Below are positions 45,250 through 58,620 of a DNA stretch of 64,000 nt, piece after piece. This DNA is from Sipunculus nudus (Eukaryota > Annelida > Sipuncula > Golfingiida > Sipunculidae): contig CM049313.1 of the NCBI GenBank assembly GCA_026874595.1, forward strand, positions 35,801,159 through 35,865,158. The letters run 5' to 3'. Under the pieces are notes generated by a model that saw only the letters and a program-made list of their open reading frames with translations, did not search any database and was not told where the DNA came from. Both the position numbers and the translations under genes were made by a program. Position 1 is the stretch's first letter. Each line of letters starts with the position of its first letter.

Positions 45250-48200
45250 AACCAAAGTCACGGAATTGACTAGCATTAGATCGGTCAGTCCATCCAGTCA
45301 CGGGCAGTGACTGGCATTAGATCGACCACTCAAACCAGTCACGGACAATGACCAGCATTAGATCGACCACTCTCACCAGTCACTGATAATGACTAGCTGT
45401 AGATGGACCACTCCCACCAGTCACGGACAATGACTAGCTGTTGAACTGAAACTCAAACAAGTCGCGGACAAAAACTAGCCCCAGATCCAACCAGTAACGA
45501 ATTATAACTAGCTGTAGACCTAACACTCAAACCAGTCAAGGACAGTGCTTAGCTGTTGAGCTCACACTCCAACCTGTTACGGACATTAGCATTGGATCCA
45601 CTACTCCAACCAATCACGAAAAATGACTAGCATTAGATCGACCACTCTCACCATTCACGGACAATGACTAGCTGTAATCCTAACACACAAACCAGTCAGG
45701 GACAGTGACTAGCTGTTGACCTAATCCCAACCAGTCACGGACAATAACCATGATTAGATCGACCACTCAAACCAGTCACGGACAATGACTAGCATTAGAT
45801 CAACCATCTCAACCAGTCACGGATAATGACTTACTGTTGACTTAACACCCCAACCAGTCACGGACAATGACCAGCATTAGATCGACCACTCTCACCAGTC
45901 ACTGATAATGACTAGCTGTAGACCTAACAGTCCATCCAGTCACGGACAAAGACTAGCTGTTGAACTGACACTCCAACAAGTCGCGGAAAAGAACTAGCCC
46001 TAGATCCAACCAGTAACGAACAATAACTAGCTGTAGATCTAACACTCCAACCAGTCAAGGAATGTGCTTAGCTGTTGAGCTCACACTCCAACCTGTCACG
46101 GACATTAGCATCGGATCCAATACTCCAACCAAACACGGAAAATGACTAGCATTAGATCGACCACTCTCACCATTCACGGACAATGACTAGCTGTAATCCT
46201 AACACACAAACCAGTCACGGACAGTGACTAGCTGTTGACCTAATCCCAACCAGTCACGGACAATGACCATGATTAGGTCGACCACTCCAACCGGTCACGG
46301 ATAATGACAAGCATTAGATCGACCACCCTAACCAGTCACGGACAATGACTAGCATTAGATTGACCAGTCCAACTAGTCACGGACATTGACTAGCATTAGA
46401 TCGATCACTCCGATCAGTCATGGACAAGGACTAGTTGAGAACCTAACACTCCAACTAATCACGGACATTGACTGGCGGTAGACCTAAGACTCCAACCAGT
46501 CACGGAGAGTGACTAGAATTAGATCGACCACCCCTACCAGTCACGGATAATTACTAGCATTAGATCGACCACCCTAACCAGTCACGGACAATGACTAGCA
46601 TTAGATCGACCACTCCAACTAGTCACGGACAATGACTAGCATAAGATCGATCACTCCGATCAGTCATGGACAAGGACTAGTTGAGAACCTAACACTCCAA
46701 CTAATCACGGACATTGACTGGCGGTAGACCTAAGACTCCAACCAGTCACGGAGAGTGACTAGAATTAGATCGACCACCCCAACCATTCACGGACAATGAC
46801 TAGCTGTTGACCAAAATTCCAACCAGTCATAGACAGTAACAAGCATTAGATAGATCACTCCGACCAGTATTTGACAACAACTAGCTGTAAACCTATCACA
46901 CAAACCAGTCACGGACAATGACTAGCATTAGATCGACCACTCCGACCAGTCACGGACAATGACTAGCATTAGATCGACCACTCCGACCAGTCACGGACAA
47001 TGACTAGCATTAGGTCTACCACTCTCACCAGTCACGGACAATGACTAGCTGTTGAACTGACACTCCAACAAGTCGCGGAAAAGAACTAGCCCTAGATCCA
47101 ACCAGTAACGAACAATAACTAGCTGTAGATCTAACACTCCAACCAGTCAAGGACAGTGCTTAGCTGTTGAGCTCACACTCCAACCTGTCACGGACATTAG
47201 CATTGGATCCACTACTCCAACCAATCACGGAAAATGACTAGCATTAGATCGACCACTCTCACCATTCACGGACAATGACTAGCTGTAATCCTAACACACA
47301 AACCAGTCACGGACAGTGACTAGCTGTTGACCTAATCCCAACCAGTCACGGACAATGACCATGATTAGGTCGACCACTCCAACCGGTCACGGATAATGAC
47401 AAGCATTAGATCGACCACCCTTACCAGTCACGGACAATGACTAGCATTAGATTGACCAGTCCAACTAGTCACGGACATTGACTAGCATAAGATCGATCAC
47501 TCCGATCAGTCATGGACAAGGACTAGTTGAGAACCTAACACTCCAACTAATCACGGACATTGACTGGCGGTAGACCTAAGACTCCAACCAGTCACGGAGA
47601 GTGACTAGAATTAGATCAACCACCCCAACCAGTCACGGATAATTACTAGCATTAGATCGACCACCCTAACCAGTCACGGACAATGACTAGCATTAGATCG
47701 ACCACTCCAACTAGTCACGGACAATGACTAGCATAAGATCGATCACTCCGATCAGTCATGGACAAGGACTAGTTGAGAACCTAACACTCCAACTAATCAC
47801 GGACATTGACTGGCGGTAGACCTAAGACTCCAACCAGTCACGGAGAGTGACTAGAATTAGATCGACCACCCCAACCATTCACGGACAATGACTAGCTGTT
47901 GACCAAAATTCCAACCAGTCATAGACAGTAACAAGCATTAGATAGATCACTCCGACCAGTATTTGACAACAACTAGCTGTAAACCTATCACACAAACCAG
48001 TCACGGACAATGACTAGCATTAGATCGACCACTCCGACCAGTCACGGACAATGACTAGCATTAGATCGACCACTCCGACCAGTTACGGACAATGACTAGC
48101 ATTAGGTCTACCACTCTCACCAGTCACGGACAATGACTAGCTGTTGAACTGACACTCCAACAAGTCGCGGAAAAGAACTAGCCCTAGATCCAACCAGTAA

Positions 48201-49010
48201 CGAACAATAACTAGCTGTAGATCTAACACTCCAACCAGTGAAGGACAGTCCTTAACTGTTGAGCTCACACTCCAACCTGTCACGGACATAAGCATTGGAT
48301 CCACTACTCCAACCAATCACGGAAAATGACTAGCATTAGATTGACCACTCTCACCATTCACGGACAATGACTTGCTGTTGACCAAAAACTCCAACCAGTC
48401 ATAGACAGTAATAAGCATTGGTCTGACCACTACGACCAGTCTTTGACAACAACTAGCTGTAAACCTAGCATTAGATCGACCACTCCGACCAGTCACGGAC
48501 AATGACTAGCATTAGATCGACCACTCCAACTAGTCACGGAAAATGACTAGCATAAGATCGATCACTCCGATCAGTCATGGACAAGGACTAGTTTAGAACC
48601 TAACACTCCAACTAATCACGGACATCGACTGGCGGTAGACCTAAGACTCCAACCAGTCAAGAAGAGTGACTAGAATTAGATCGACCAGTCACACCAGTCA
48701 CGGATAATGACTTCTGATAGATGTAACACAAAAACACTGCAGTCATGGACACTGACTAGGGATAAACCTCGAGCCAGTCCAAGTCAGTGACTAGCGGTAG
48801 ACCTACTACTCCAAACATTCACAGAATATGACTAGCGGTAGAACTAACAGTCAAACCAGTCACTGACACGGGCAATGACCAGCGGCAGACCTTACACTGG
48901 AGCCAGTCACGAATTATAACTTCCGGTAGATCAACCACTCCAACTCCAACCAGTCACGGATAATGACCAGCGGCAGATTTACCATTCCAATCTTTCACGC
49001 GGACGTACAC
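45250..49010 (+). repeat. ~41-bp minisatellite with ~1.09 kb higher-order repeat
   Basis: About 90 units built on CCAGTCACGGACAATGACTA, GCATTAGATCGACC and ACTCCAA. Variant units occur in fixed order: the ACAAGTCGCGG marker falls at about 45976, 47068 and 48159, i.e. 1,091-1,092 bp apart, with the intervening variants (for example GTTGAGCTCACACTCC, ATGGACAAGGACTAGTTGAG) also repeated. Each standard unit has an internal inverted repeat, AGTCA and TGACT around CGGACAA. Edges are degenerate. Confidence 0.95.
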
Positions 49011-49629
49011 TGATTAGTGGAATGGCAGCGGGGATGTATAAAAAACTCAACAGTAAATTACCAGAGGAGCTGATCTGAACCTTGTGGTATAACCGTGAGA
49101 TATAGCATAATAGGGTCGTTTAATTCGATATCACGGACCCGGACTCTCAGTGTTAGTTGTAGACGACAGGTGTCGCTGGTGTAGCGGGAAAGGTTAAGTA
49201 AGTTAATGCATGCTTTTCCAACAGAGTGGATTGACTTGGACCATTGAAGGATTTGTATCGTGGATTGGGTAGATTTCTACTTTACACATCTCTCCTGTGG
49301 ATTTCAAATTTTGTTGTCTTTTGGTGAACTACATTGTTCCTTTATAAATCAATTCGACATTTCCCCCTTTTGCAAAGTTGTTACAGCATGAGAATAATAT
49401 AATGTTGCTTTCCATTTCACGGTTGTTTCCGTTTTTTCTGCCCTAAGATATCTTTGATTTAATTCAGTTTTTGTCATTAATAGGCACTTTTTGTTTTAAG
49501 CTAATGTCAATGGATAAATAGTGAGAAAGAAAAGTGAAAAAGAAATTTGGGCTTTTGAAGAGGTACAGGGAGCAGGTTTCGTACAAACTGTGATCTGTAT
49601 CTGAGTATGAGTGCGTGCGTGTCTCTTGG
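49011..49629. other. Unique stretch, nothing recognised
   Basis: No element ends, array or coding signal. Confidence 0.45.
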
Positions 49630-49820
49630 CTGATAGATGGTGCCTCGTCGCGAAATAATGTCAAATGTCTCGGATTTATTGGGAAAATATGAAAAACGAC
49701 CCACCTTAAAACACACTTGGCTTTGTTCCCGATATTTGAAGGACAAGAACGGACATTTTCAGGTATGGCCTCAGAGGAGTTGCGTCACAACGGTTGAGTG
49801 CAACCACTATCAATTATAAT
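49630..49820 (+). mobile_element. Dispersed repeat family A, copy 3
   Basis: Shares CTGATAGATGGTGCC, CTCGTCGCGAAATAATGTCA, TTGTTCCCGATATTTGA, CAGAGGAGTTGCGTCACAAC and CTATCAATTATAAT. It runs straight into a short (TA)n. Confidence 0.7.
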
Positions 49821-50704
49821 ATATATATAACAGATAAAAAATACTGTGTGACAGGGAAGTAGTTATGACCTAACAATGGAGTGTATGCATGAGGCGAGTG
49901 TAAACATCGCTGTTTAAAGATGTCGTCTGTATAGGAAGATCGGTGCTGTATTTGAGGAATCTTCTATTGTACACGGCGTCCTATTATGACGTCATCATTG
50001 TTTTCTGCTATTTCCGTTTCATGCAGATGGCTGAAAGAAAGGATAGGCTTGTTTCTAACATTACGATTTAAATTGTTTACACCAACATCACATCAAAGCA
50101 GTAACCATTTTCACAACAGTGAATTACACATTTTCCTTTTCCTTGCCTTGGTGCTGCAAAGTTTGGAAATCGGGTTGGAGTTATGGAACAGAAAAATTCC
50201 TCCTTCATCCCATATGTATATGATCACGTTCCAACTGAAGTAAAATCATAAGTTCTCTGCGTAACTGTATGCTCTGTCGGGCATCAATATATAGTGACAG
50301 GTCGATTGAGGCCTGAGTTCTTATTCTATATGCAGCTCTGTGGGATTTTTGCAATCCAGTGCCAGATATGGAAATCCTTAATGGGGAAATAATTCGAATC
50401 CATTTTAATGTCTTTCGAGTTTTTTTAAGAATTAATTCCAATACCGGTGTTATTTTTGTGGGGGGAGGGGGGATATTGTGCCAAATACTTTGATATCTTC
50501 CTCTGATATAACGAAACAGGCTTCTAATCACGCCCGCCGAAGATTTTGCCAGAGTTTAGGTTTTAGTCGGTTTGTCTGTCTGCTTGTCTGTTTGTATATC
50601 CCAACAGTTTCCATATGTCTGTCAGCATGACTGTCTGCCCGCCTGTCCAGATAGTGTTTTCAGTAGTTCTCAAAATGATGAAGTAAAATTCGGTGGAAAA
50701 TTGA
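49821..50704. other. Unique stretch, nothing recognised
   Basis: One TGACGTCA palindrome at 49987-49994. Short G-run at 50458-50472. No gene seen. Confidence 0.4.
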
Positions 50705-51254
50705 TATATAGGCTAAGGATTAACGGATCATGTTTGAGGCGGATCTGCATGAATACGGTCTGTAGCCTATATAAGATTCCTATTTCATTTCCCTATTCAA
50801 GTGCAGTTGTCAGGTATACGTATACAGGTCAGCATGGTTTTCACGGTGCGATGAACTGAAGATTGCCAAGCAAAGATCTCATGTTGGTGTGTTCCAAGAA
50901 TGATGTCCCAGGAGCTGCTTCAGCAACAACAACAACAACAAAAAAAAAAACACCCACAAAGTCTAAACTCCAGGAATCGGCTTCAAATTTTATAAAAAGA
51001 AACATAATAAATAAGGAGTTTGATAATTTATATTTTTTGTTGTTGGAGGTAATCGTCTGTATTTCTTAATGCTAGCTCTACTAATTACAATGTATGTACA
51101 TCAGCAGAATTCCATTCCGGATTCGGACTACATGACAGGGAAATAGCGCACTCCTAGTAGTAACTATAGGTCCGGTGACTACTGCACCTGCGGGCCATGT
51201 ATGTGTGATGTCCCCATTGTATGATCGAACCACAGAGTTATATAGGCTGAGATA
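50705..51254 (+). repeat. 548-bp tandem duplication, copy 1
   Basis: From ATATATAGGCTAAGGATTAA onward this segment repeats at +548 bp with only a handful of differences. It contains a GGTATACGTATAC palindrome, a (CAA)n-poly(A) tract at about 50926-50950, and near its end on the minus strand a GGTTCGATCAT word resembling a B box. No gene is recognised; the 68- to 95-codon frames in it have no known domain. Confidence 0.93.
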
Positions 51255-51782
51255 TATAGGCAAAGGATTAACGGATCATGTTTGAGGCGGATCTGCATGA
51301 ATACGGTCTGTAGCCTATATAAGATTCCTATTTCATTTCCCTATTCAAGTGCAGTTGTCAGGTATACGTATACACGTCAGCATGGTTTTCACGGTGCGAT
51401 GAACTGAAGATTGCCAAGCCAAGATCTCATGTTGGTGTGTTCCAAGAATGATGTCCCAGGAGCTGCTTCAGCAAAAAAAAAAAAAAAAAAAAACACCCAC
51501 AAAGTCTTCACTCCAGGAATCGGCTTCAAATTTTATAAAAAGAAACATAATAAATAAGGAGTTTGATAATTTATATTTTTTGTTGTTGGAGGTAATCGTC
51601 TGTATTTCTTAATGCTAGCTCTACTAATTACAATGTATGTACATCAGCAGAATTCCATTCCGGATTCGGACTACATGACAGGGAAATAGCGCACTCCTAG
51701 TAGTAACTATAGGTCCGGTGACTACTGCACCTGCGGGCCATGTATGTGTGATGTCCCCATTGTTGGATCGAACCACAGAGTA
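51255..51782 (+). repeat. 548-bp tandem duplication, copy 2
   Basis: Near-identical to copy 1. The (CAA)n-poly(A) tract is here a pure A-run of about 21, and the end carries GGTTCGATCC on the minus strand, a full B-box match. Similarity stops at CCACAGAGTAACC. Confidence 0.93.
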
Positions 51783-52659
51783 ACCCCCATAAAAGCTCCC
51801 TCGTTTGTGAGTGAAACACGGCCGAGAGGCACAGCTTTCCCATGAAGCCTGCAGAGCGCTCACGCTTGGTGTTAATGAGTCCATGTGTCCAACATTTCAA
51901 CATTCATGTTAAGATTGTCCAGATTCACGCTCTTAATCAGGATGCAGAAGTTCCGCCAAGTAATGGTTCAGGTTTTTTTTTTGTTGAGAGAGCGTGCACC
52001 TGTCAGGGGGTATAGTGGTAGTGGTCAAATCGGAATGTAGTACATCATGTAATATAAGTGGGTAACATTGAAGCAGCTGTGTATAATCTAAATTTTCACA
52101 AAATCACTGCTAATGAGAGAACATTTGAAGCAGTTGTAATGATCCTTATCCATTAAGCTAGCGCCACCTATGGACGACAACTGACAATTAGCGTTCGGGT
52201 CCTACGGCTCGACAAAGAAAGATGATATTTAGCCATTTCTAAAATTTTAAAAAAATCAAGGGGATTTAATATGTCTTTCTTGTTAAAAATAAAATTTTAA
52301 ATTTTTTGTTCAATCAAAATTTAAAATTTCAATTTTAGGGTAGATAGAAACATGAAAGAGGAAAAACAAGAAAAAAACTTTCTTCAGATATTGTAAAGTA
52401 GTTCAACATTAGTCTACTATGAAGTGGCTTAATGTTATTTTTAAATTTCTTAATTATTTTTAAATATAACAAAATCATGTGAAAATGAGTGAAAAGTTAT
52501 GTATACCATCAGAAAGATGTGCTAGCTTACAACAAATTATACTTCATGGGGTCTTAAATGAATATAAACCACTTTTCGAGTGATTTTAGATATAGGGGTT
52601 TAGACGATAATGATACCTTAATCGAGCAAAAAAGGGCTACATTTGAGGTTAAATGGGGG

Positions 52660-52660
<1 letters not shown>
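51783..52660. other. Unique AT-rich stretch, nothing recognised
   Basis: A CTCF-core-like AGGTGGCGCTA on the minus strand lies at about 52160-52172. No gene seen. Confidence 0.4.

Positions 52661-52661
<1 letters not shown>

Positions 52662-52695
<34 letters not shown>
52662..52695. repeat. (GA)n microsatellite
   Basis: About 17 GA units ending 2 bp before a pair of CRE palindromes. Confidence 0.95.
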
Positions 52696-52696
<1 letters not shown>

Positions 52697-52697
<1 letters not shown>

Positions 52698-52717
52698 GAC
52701 GTCATCGTATGACGTCA
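52697..52717. promoter_or_regulatory. Two tandem CRE palindromes
   Basis: Perfect TGACGTCA at 52697-52704 and 52710-52717, 13 bp centre to centre. TGACGTCA is the established CREB/ATF site. No recognisable gene start follows, so promoter use is unproven. Confidence 0.4.
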
Positions 52718-53408
52718 TTCATACATACGTTGGTTCCAAGTAAATTTTGCTGACTGCGCCTTACGGACTTGAATTTGTAGGCCAGATGCGAAACCACTTA
52801 TACCTCCATTTCCTTCTATATATCTCATAAATAAATTCTGAACATGTAAAGAAAAAAAGGAAAGAGCTGATTTTTTTTATCATGCAGCAAATCTGTCAAA
52901 TTACAATGGGCCTAATAAAGTGATATAACTTGTATTGGTCGTACCTCTTCTTAATTACTGCAGGAGTCCCGACCTCTGTTGAATTATTCATGTAAAGTGT
53001 CTATCTGCATGACACCCTAGCGATACATTCTCAAATTGAATAACGAAAATCAAAAGTAGTAAATAATACATGGAGAGGCTTGTCAATTATCCGGACCCTT
53101 GAGATGAGAACCCCGATGGTATAAGATGCCATGCATGGTCTTTATGAAGTCACGTGACCCTGGTCGTAACATACCATTGGTTTGAAAAAATGTGACACAT
53201 CGATCGAGGTGAACATATAAGCAAATATGTTTGTGTGTAAACCTTAACAAACACAGGTGTTATAGATATAAAAAATAACATGAAATTACATTAAAATATA
53301 AATTAATACATAAAGCCATATGCCCATACAAATTCTTGCTTTTAAAATATATACTCTGATTAATACATGCACGCACAAATATGCATTAAATTATTTATTT
53401 TTGAAACT

Positions 53409-53410
<2 letters not shown>
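52718..53410. other. AT-rich unique stretch, nothing recognised
   Basis: No gene or repeat seen. Confidence 0.45.

Positions 53411-53465
<55 letters not shown>
53411..53465. repeat. (TA)n microsatellite
   Basis: About 27 TA units. Confidence 0.97.
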
Positions 53466-53468
<3 letters not shown>

Positions 53469-53728
53469 TGCATCACATATACACGTGTACATATAGATTT
53501 ATACATTAAACGATATATATACATGCGTATAAAAATTTTACGCACATAAAACAATAGTTGCCTTTATACACGATGCAATTCTTTTAATTGGATGTGTGCA
53601 TATATAAGCAAATATTCAAAAAACATATATCACACTAATATTTACATACAAGCGAAATAGAACGATGATACTTTTTTATGAGTCAATGGTAGCGGATTCC
53701 TACGGCGCCATTACGTAACAATATCCCG

Positions 53729-53730
<2 letters not shown>

Positions 53731-53771
<41 letters not shown>
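53731..53771. repeat. (TA)n microsatellite
   Basis: About 20 TA units. Confidence 0.95.
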
Positions 53772-53774
<3 letters not shown>

Positions 53775-53984
53775 GTGTATTAAAAGTTTATATTTCCAGC
53801 ATTTGAGGTATGTAAAGTGGCCCGAGATATATGTTCCTTTGACTATGAAGTATACTTATATGTCGCACCGATATATTGATAAACGACATGTATGGCTCTC
53901 AAATTATATTTTTGTATTATATCGTTTAAATATTATATCATTTATTCTTGAATATATAGATATAATTTTACATTAATACGAGCA

Positions 53985-53989
53985 ATATG

Positions 53990-54057
<68 letters not shown>

Positions 54058-54141
54058 TATTTCTACAGATATATCTCTCTCTATATATACATATATATAT
54101 ATTAATATACTTATATACTTATGTACTTATGTACTTATATA

Positions 54142-54192
<51 letters not shown>
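53985..54192. repeat. (TA)n cluster with an ACTTATRT octamer repeat
   Basis: Long (TA)n blocks flank five copies of an 8-bp unit ACTTATAT/ACTTATGT at 54109-54148. Confidence 0.93.
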
Positions 54193-55903
54193 AAAACTTC
54201 CCGTGCATGGCGAAGCGAACTTTTCTGTGTGACTTCCTTTCCTATTTAATCCCTTAATTACATGCATACACACATATAAAAACGAATATATAACAAATAT
54301 ATATAGAAATATACAAACATATATAGATAACAAATATATATACGATTTCCTAGTGTTTATTCTGTATTATATTCATCAGTATAGTTCACAAATATACATA
54401 TATATATAGTATTAATAAATTGTATATTCCGAAATTTCATTAAATTTATGTACATGTATAAAATGACGATATTGTCAGTGTACTTTACATGCTATATATG
54501 TTCTTACTCATGGTTCTATATAACGAATATTATATAATCCTATATACATAAAATCGATCATCATCAAATGGCTCAGTTAAGAAAGTTAAATGCGTATATG
54601 TTTATAAGGAGGCTTTTTGAATTAACGCAATCTATATATACACTTTGCTCTTCTTGAAGTTAGAAAATTTCTTTAATTTCTAAAATTATATTATTATATA
54701 ACAATATTCAGATGGATAAAATTTAGAAAATAAGACATCAGTTTCACAGGGTTTCATGTAAAAGAAAACGTCAATTTTATGTCGTGACTGATCGAAAAAG
54801 GCAATGGTAAACTTTTGAACGGTGTCATTGTTAGTAATACCTTCACGCAATTCTGTTGCTTCGATAAGGGGAAAACGAAATGTTACAGATTGACATTTAA
54901 ACAAAACATTGTGTTTGCATAACTTGAATTGCTTTCATCCAATGCGAAGTTGATGAATAAATGTCAAATGTGTGCCAAGCTATGGCGAAAATGCTCTTTA
55001 TTTTCATTCAATATTTAAAACGTTTTGTTATCTTGCTTCTTTATATATATCCTCTGCATAAATATTCCATGCCATAAAACACATTTATGTCATCTTAAAA
55101 ATCTTACATAAAAATTTCTTCCTTTTTTATAATAAATGTACAAAATGTCACACTAAATGGATATAATATGTCATGCTATATCAACACTAAAATGTTACAA
55201 AATAACGTATATTAGGTGAACATATGCGTTGAAAAATTTCCAAATTTTTATTGTTGAATTTGGATTATATATACGTAGCTTTATATTAAAATATGATTAT
55301 ATAGCATTTTATTTATATGATATCGGTTACGCACTCATAGTTTCAGACAAACATATATTCTTTTAAATATTCGACGCGGGTAAAGGTATGATTTTTTCAA
55401 TGATTTACAATAAATTTATAGGCAGGTTTTCCATATTTCCTTCTTCTAGCCGATAAAGGTTTTAATAATGCAAGACCACTTTATGCAGAAGACTTCGGGA
55501 AATTTTCGGGAGCAATATTTAATATACAGTTTGCTTTGCCTTTATAAATGTAAATTTGCATTTATATAAGGTCCAGGAGCTTATTTAAAGATAAAAATAA
55601 CAGGAAGAGAACAGGAAACATACATTTAATTATGTATCATATATTAATATATATCTATATATAATATAAATGCGACCATTGCTAGCGCCATACACCTGAA
55701 ATGACCACACAATGAGCAAGAGTGTGCATTCATGTGCCTCATGGCTGGGTTACGTAATACCGACTCGCTTCATTGCAACAAGGCATTCCTTACAAGTTTC
55801 CACTCTCCAATATTATTTCATTAATACAACCATGCACTAATTAATATAAACACACACACACATATTATATATATATATCGTCTGTGTGTTTAAATTACTT
55901 CAC
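54193..55903. other. Very AT-rich stretch, nothing recognised
   Basis: Simple TA and TATATG words are common, but no array over 20 bp or element end is evident. Confidence 0.45.
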
Positions 55904-55934
55904 ATCTCTCTCTCCCCTTTCTCTCTCTCTCTCG

Positions 55935-55990
<56 letters not shown>
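55904..55990. repeat. (CT)n followed by (TA)n
   Basis: CT-rich 55905-55933, then about 27 TA units to 55990. Confidence 0.95.
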
Positions 55991-55992
<2 letters not shown>

Positions 55993-57004
55993 TATTATAC
56001 ATTATATAAATTCGGTTGTATATATAGATGCCTCACACATTACTGCCTAACATAGCGACACATTAAACGCTTCTTTAGATGGCAATTTATAATTTATCTT
56101 ATATCAGAGAATGAAATCAACGGAAAATATAATTAACGAAAATATGATGATTGAAAAATAAAATTTCACACAAGTCGGCATCGGAGATCCATGCAATAAT
56201 ATATATATAATATAAACAGACAAATATGTTTGGTTTAACACTATACATTTAACGGGTCTAATTTTGAAATGCAGCTACTTACGACTGTTACTTGTTTTAC
56301 ATATATCCCACTAGCTAAGCCAAGGGGCTTTTATGTATTTTTAACAGAAAACTGCTTGCAATAACTAAATAGATTCAATATTTTACTGACAACAATTAAT
56401 GTACAGCTAAATTAATATCGTAATGAATGAAATTGCGTGATTACGTACCGAAAATTCTAAAGAGTTAATATTAAAGAAGCCTTAAGCTGTATTTATTTTA
56501 TATAAAGAAATAATAATAAATCAGGTAAAATATATATACATATATATATTATAGTTTGTATATATATAATCCTTATTTTATGGCAATATATTATGATATG
56601 CCTTTCCACAACAGTTTCTCTAATTAGATACTTAAGTGAGAGCGAAAGAGCAATCAGTGGCAAGAATTTAACATTTTGACATATATCGATCAGACTTTCG
56701 GGAGATGAAGCATTCGGATCTGATTATTACTCGATTGAAGCCACATATATTTTCAGAAAATTCACGAATAAATCAGAGGGTTAACTGATGAATTTAAAAC
56801 AAAATAAAATGCTGTCGGATTCGTTTGAAACCACACTCCTTCAAAGAACACATATGTGTAATTAATTGCATAACACGCCCCTACATTTTACTTAAAATTT
56901 CACCCACCTTTTGTTGATTAAGGGAACAAGTTACATTGGCGGCGAAACGAAAGATTCATTTGAGGGTGATGTATATGGCAATAGTAGACATACATGTATG
57001 TAAA

Positions 57005-57007
<3 letters not shown>
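55991..57007. other. Very AT-rich stretch, nothing recognised
   Basis: No gene, array or element end seen. Confidence 0.45.

Positions 57008-57063
<56 letters not shown>
57008..57063. repeat. (TA)n microsatellite, left of MITE
   Basis: About 28 TA units, ending at the start of a MITE-like element. Confidence 0.97.
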
Positions 57064-57066
<3 letters not shown>

Positions 57067-57291
57067 GACCGTAGCCTGACCCAAATGGTAGGGTTGTGGG
57101 AGGGGGTGTACCACGGTGTTGAAAATTTGAAAAACTGTATGTATACATCTGCATTCTGGTGCATTTTTGCTGTCAATTATTGGTCAATGCTTTCTTAAAA
57201 AATGAATATATCAATATTTTGTTTTGCATCTCAAATCTTAGGGGGCACCTGCCCCCCCCCCCCACCAACTGCCCCTCGGAGGCTACTGCCC
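57064..57291. mobile_element. MITE-like element inserted in (TA)n
   Basis: A 228-bp unique block bounded on both sides by (TA)n. The left end CAGGACCGTAGCC and right end GGCTACTGCCC are imperfect inverted repeats sharing the TAGCC core with G-rich flanks (GGACCG versus GGGCAG). Inside are a GGGTTGTGGGAGGGGGTG stretch and a poly(C) run of 13 (57252-57264). TA target preference would fit a Tc1/mariner-type or similar MITE, but assignment is inference. Confidence 0.5.
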
Positions 57292-57292
57292 T

Positions 57293-57293
<1 letters not shown>

Positions 57294-57380
<87 letters not shown>
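57294..57380. repeat. (TA)n microsatellite, right of MITE
   Basis: About 42 TA units, the longest pure TA run in the window. Confidence 0.97.
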
Positions 57381-57381
<1 letters not shown>

Positions 57382-57519
57382 GCACTTATGTGGATTATAT
57401 ATGGGGAGGGAATACTCTATTATAGTCCTGCACAGGAGAATATACTAGCTGTACTGAGAAATACTGGTACTCCTTATGTTTTTCCATCATATATTATTAA
57501 TGTGCCATTGGGGGGACCG

Positions 57520-57542
57520 CCGACCCCCCCCCCCCCCCCCGG
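57520..57542 (+). repeat. Poly(C) run
   Basis: About 17 C following GGGGGGACCGCCGA; the local sequence resembles the C-rich part of the neighbouring MITE and may be a fragment of it. Confidence 0.7.
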
Positions 57543-58620
57543 TTTTGCCGCCTATGAGTTAGGAAATTTATTAACTGATTCCACCACGCTGTTCGCTCTT
57601 ACCCTATCCGTAATTATACTTTCCTGGGGGGACACTTAAATAGTCGTACGCATTTTTTCACGGAAACACATTTTCTCGCCTACTTGACTTGGCGAAAATG
57701 ATACCTACACAACAAAATTGATTGAGAGTATGCATATTAGAGATTATTTAAACACTGACCTTTCAATATGTAAATACCTGTCGGCCGTTTGATCTGATTA
57801 ATCCGTAAATTTTCTTGTGCAATTTTTCAATCACCGGAAGCACTGCACGTCCTTTTAAATCCGACGCTGACACTCTGCTAGGTATAAACCACAGACTCGA
57901 CAATATAAAAACCTAAATTAACATATCATCTTTGGAAGACACATCTATATTTTAATAGAGATTTAAATAAATTATTTGATGAAAAAGTTCATTATTTTTC
58001 ACTTTCTACCGAACTATATGAACATCCTTCTCTTGATCACGATGTAAGTGCAAATGTATGAATTGCGATAAGTTCACCTGTAAAAACGTTTGTTTTAGTA
58101 ATAATATAATATGCACGTGTATAACTGGCCATGAAGTTTGTTTGTGCCATATATATATATATATTTATGTGGCAATTTTATGGCAGCCAGGTCATTTCCA
58201 CAACATGTGGTAATTCCCCGCCTCCTCCAAACATCTGCAATTACCTTGAAAGACATTAAAGACAATAGAATTGTTTAATGAACGTTTCCGCAACAGCAAA
58301 ACATCTTCTGTGACACATGAATTTTCCATTGAGTTCACACAATCGGATAACAAACTGGAATCCGGTGTCAGGTTTCTTTGTAATAAATTTTGTTTCTTTT
58401 TGTTACTATTGGGCCAAACAAAATCTTCTAGTGTTTTAGGTCAGTGACATATAAAATTCGAAGTCCTTTGAACCTCTGTCACGATACCTTACATGTATGT
58501 ATGTATATATATATGACCATATATGTTTACATATCTGAGTTCAAAGAAATAAAATACACAAATTGTAATAAATAATATTTACAATAAAACTGATTCCTGA
58601 ACAATTTTTGTTTTTATGTC
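57543..58620. other. AT-rich stretch, nothing recognised
   Basis: No gene or element end seen. Confidence 0.45.

Noticed and set aside
45250-49010. CRISPR array
   Set aside because: Units are contiguous and similar throughout with no unique spacers, and the genome is eukaryotic.
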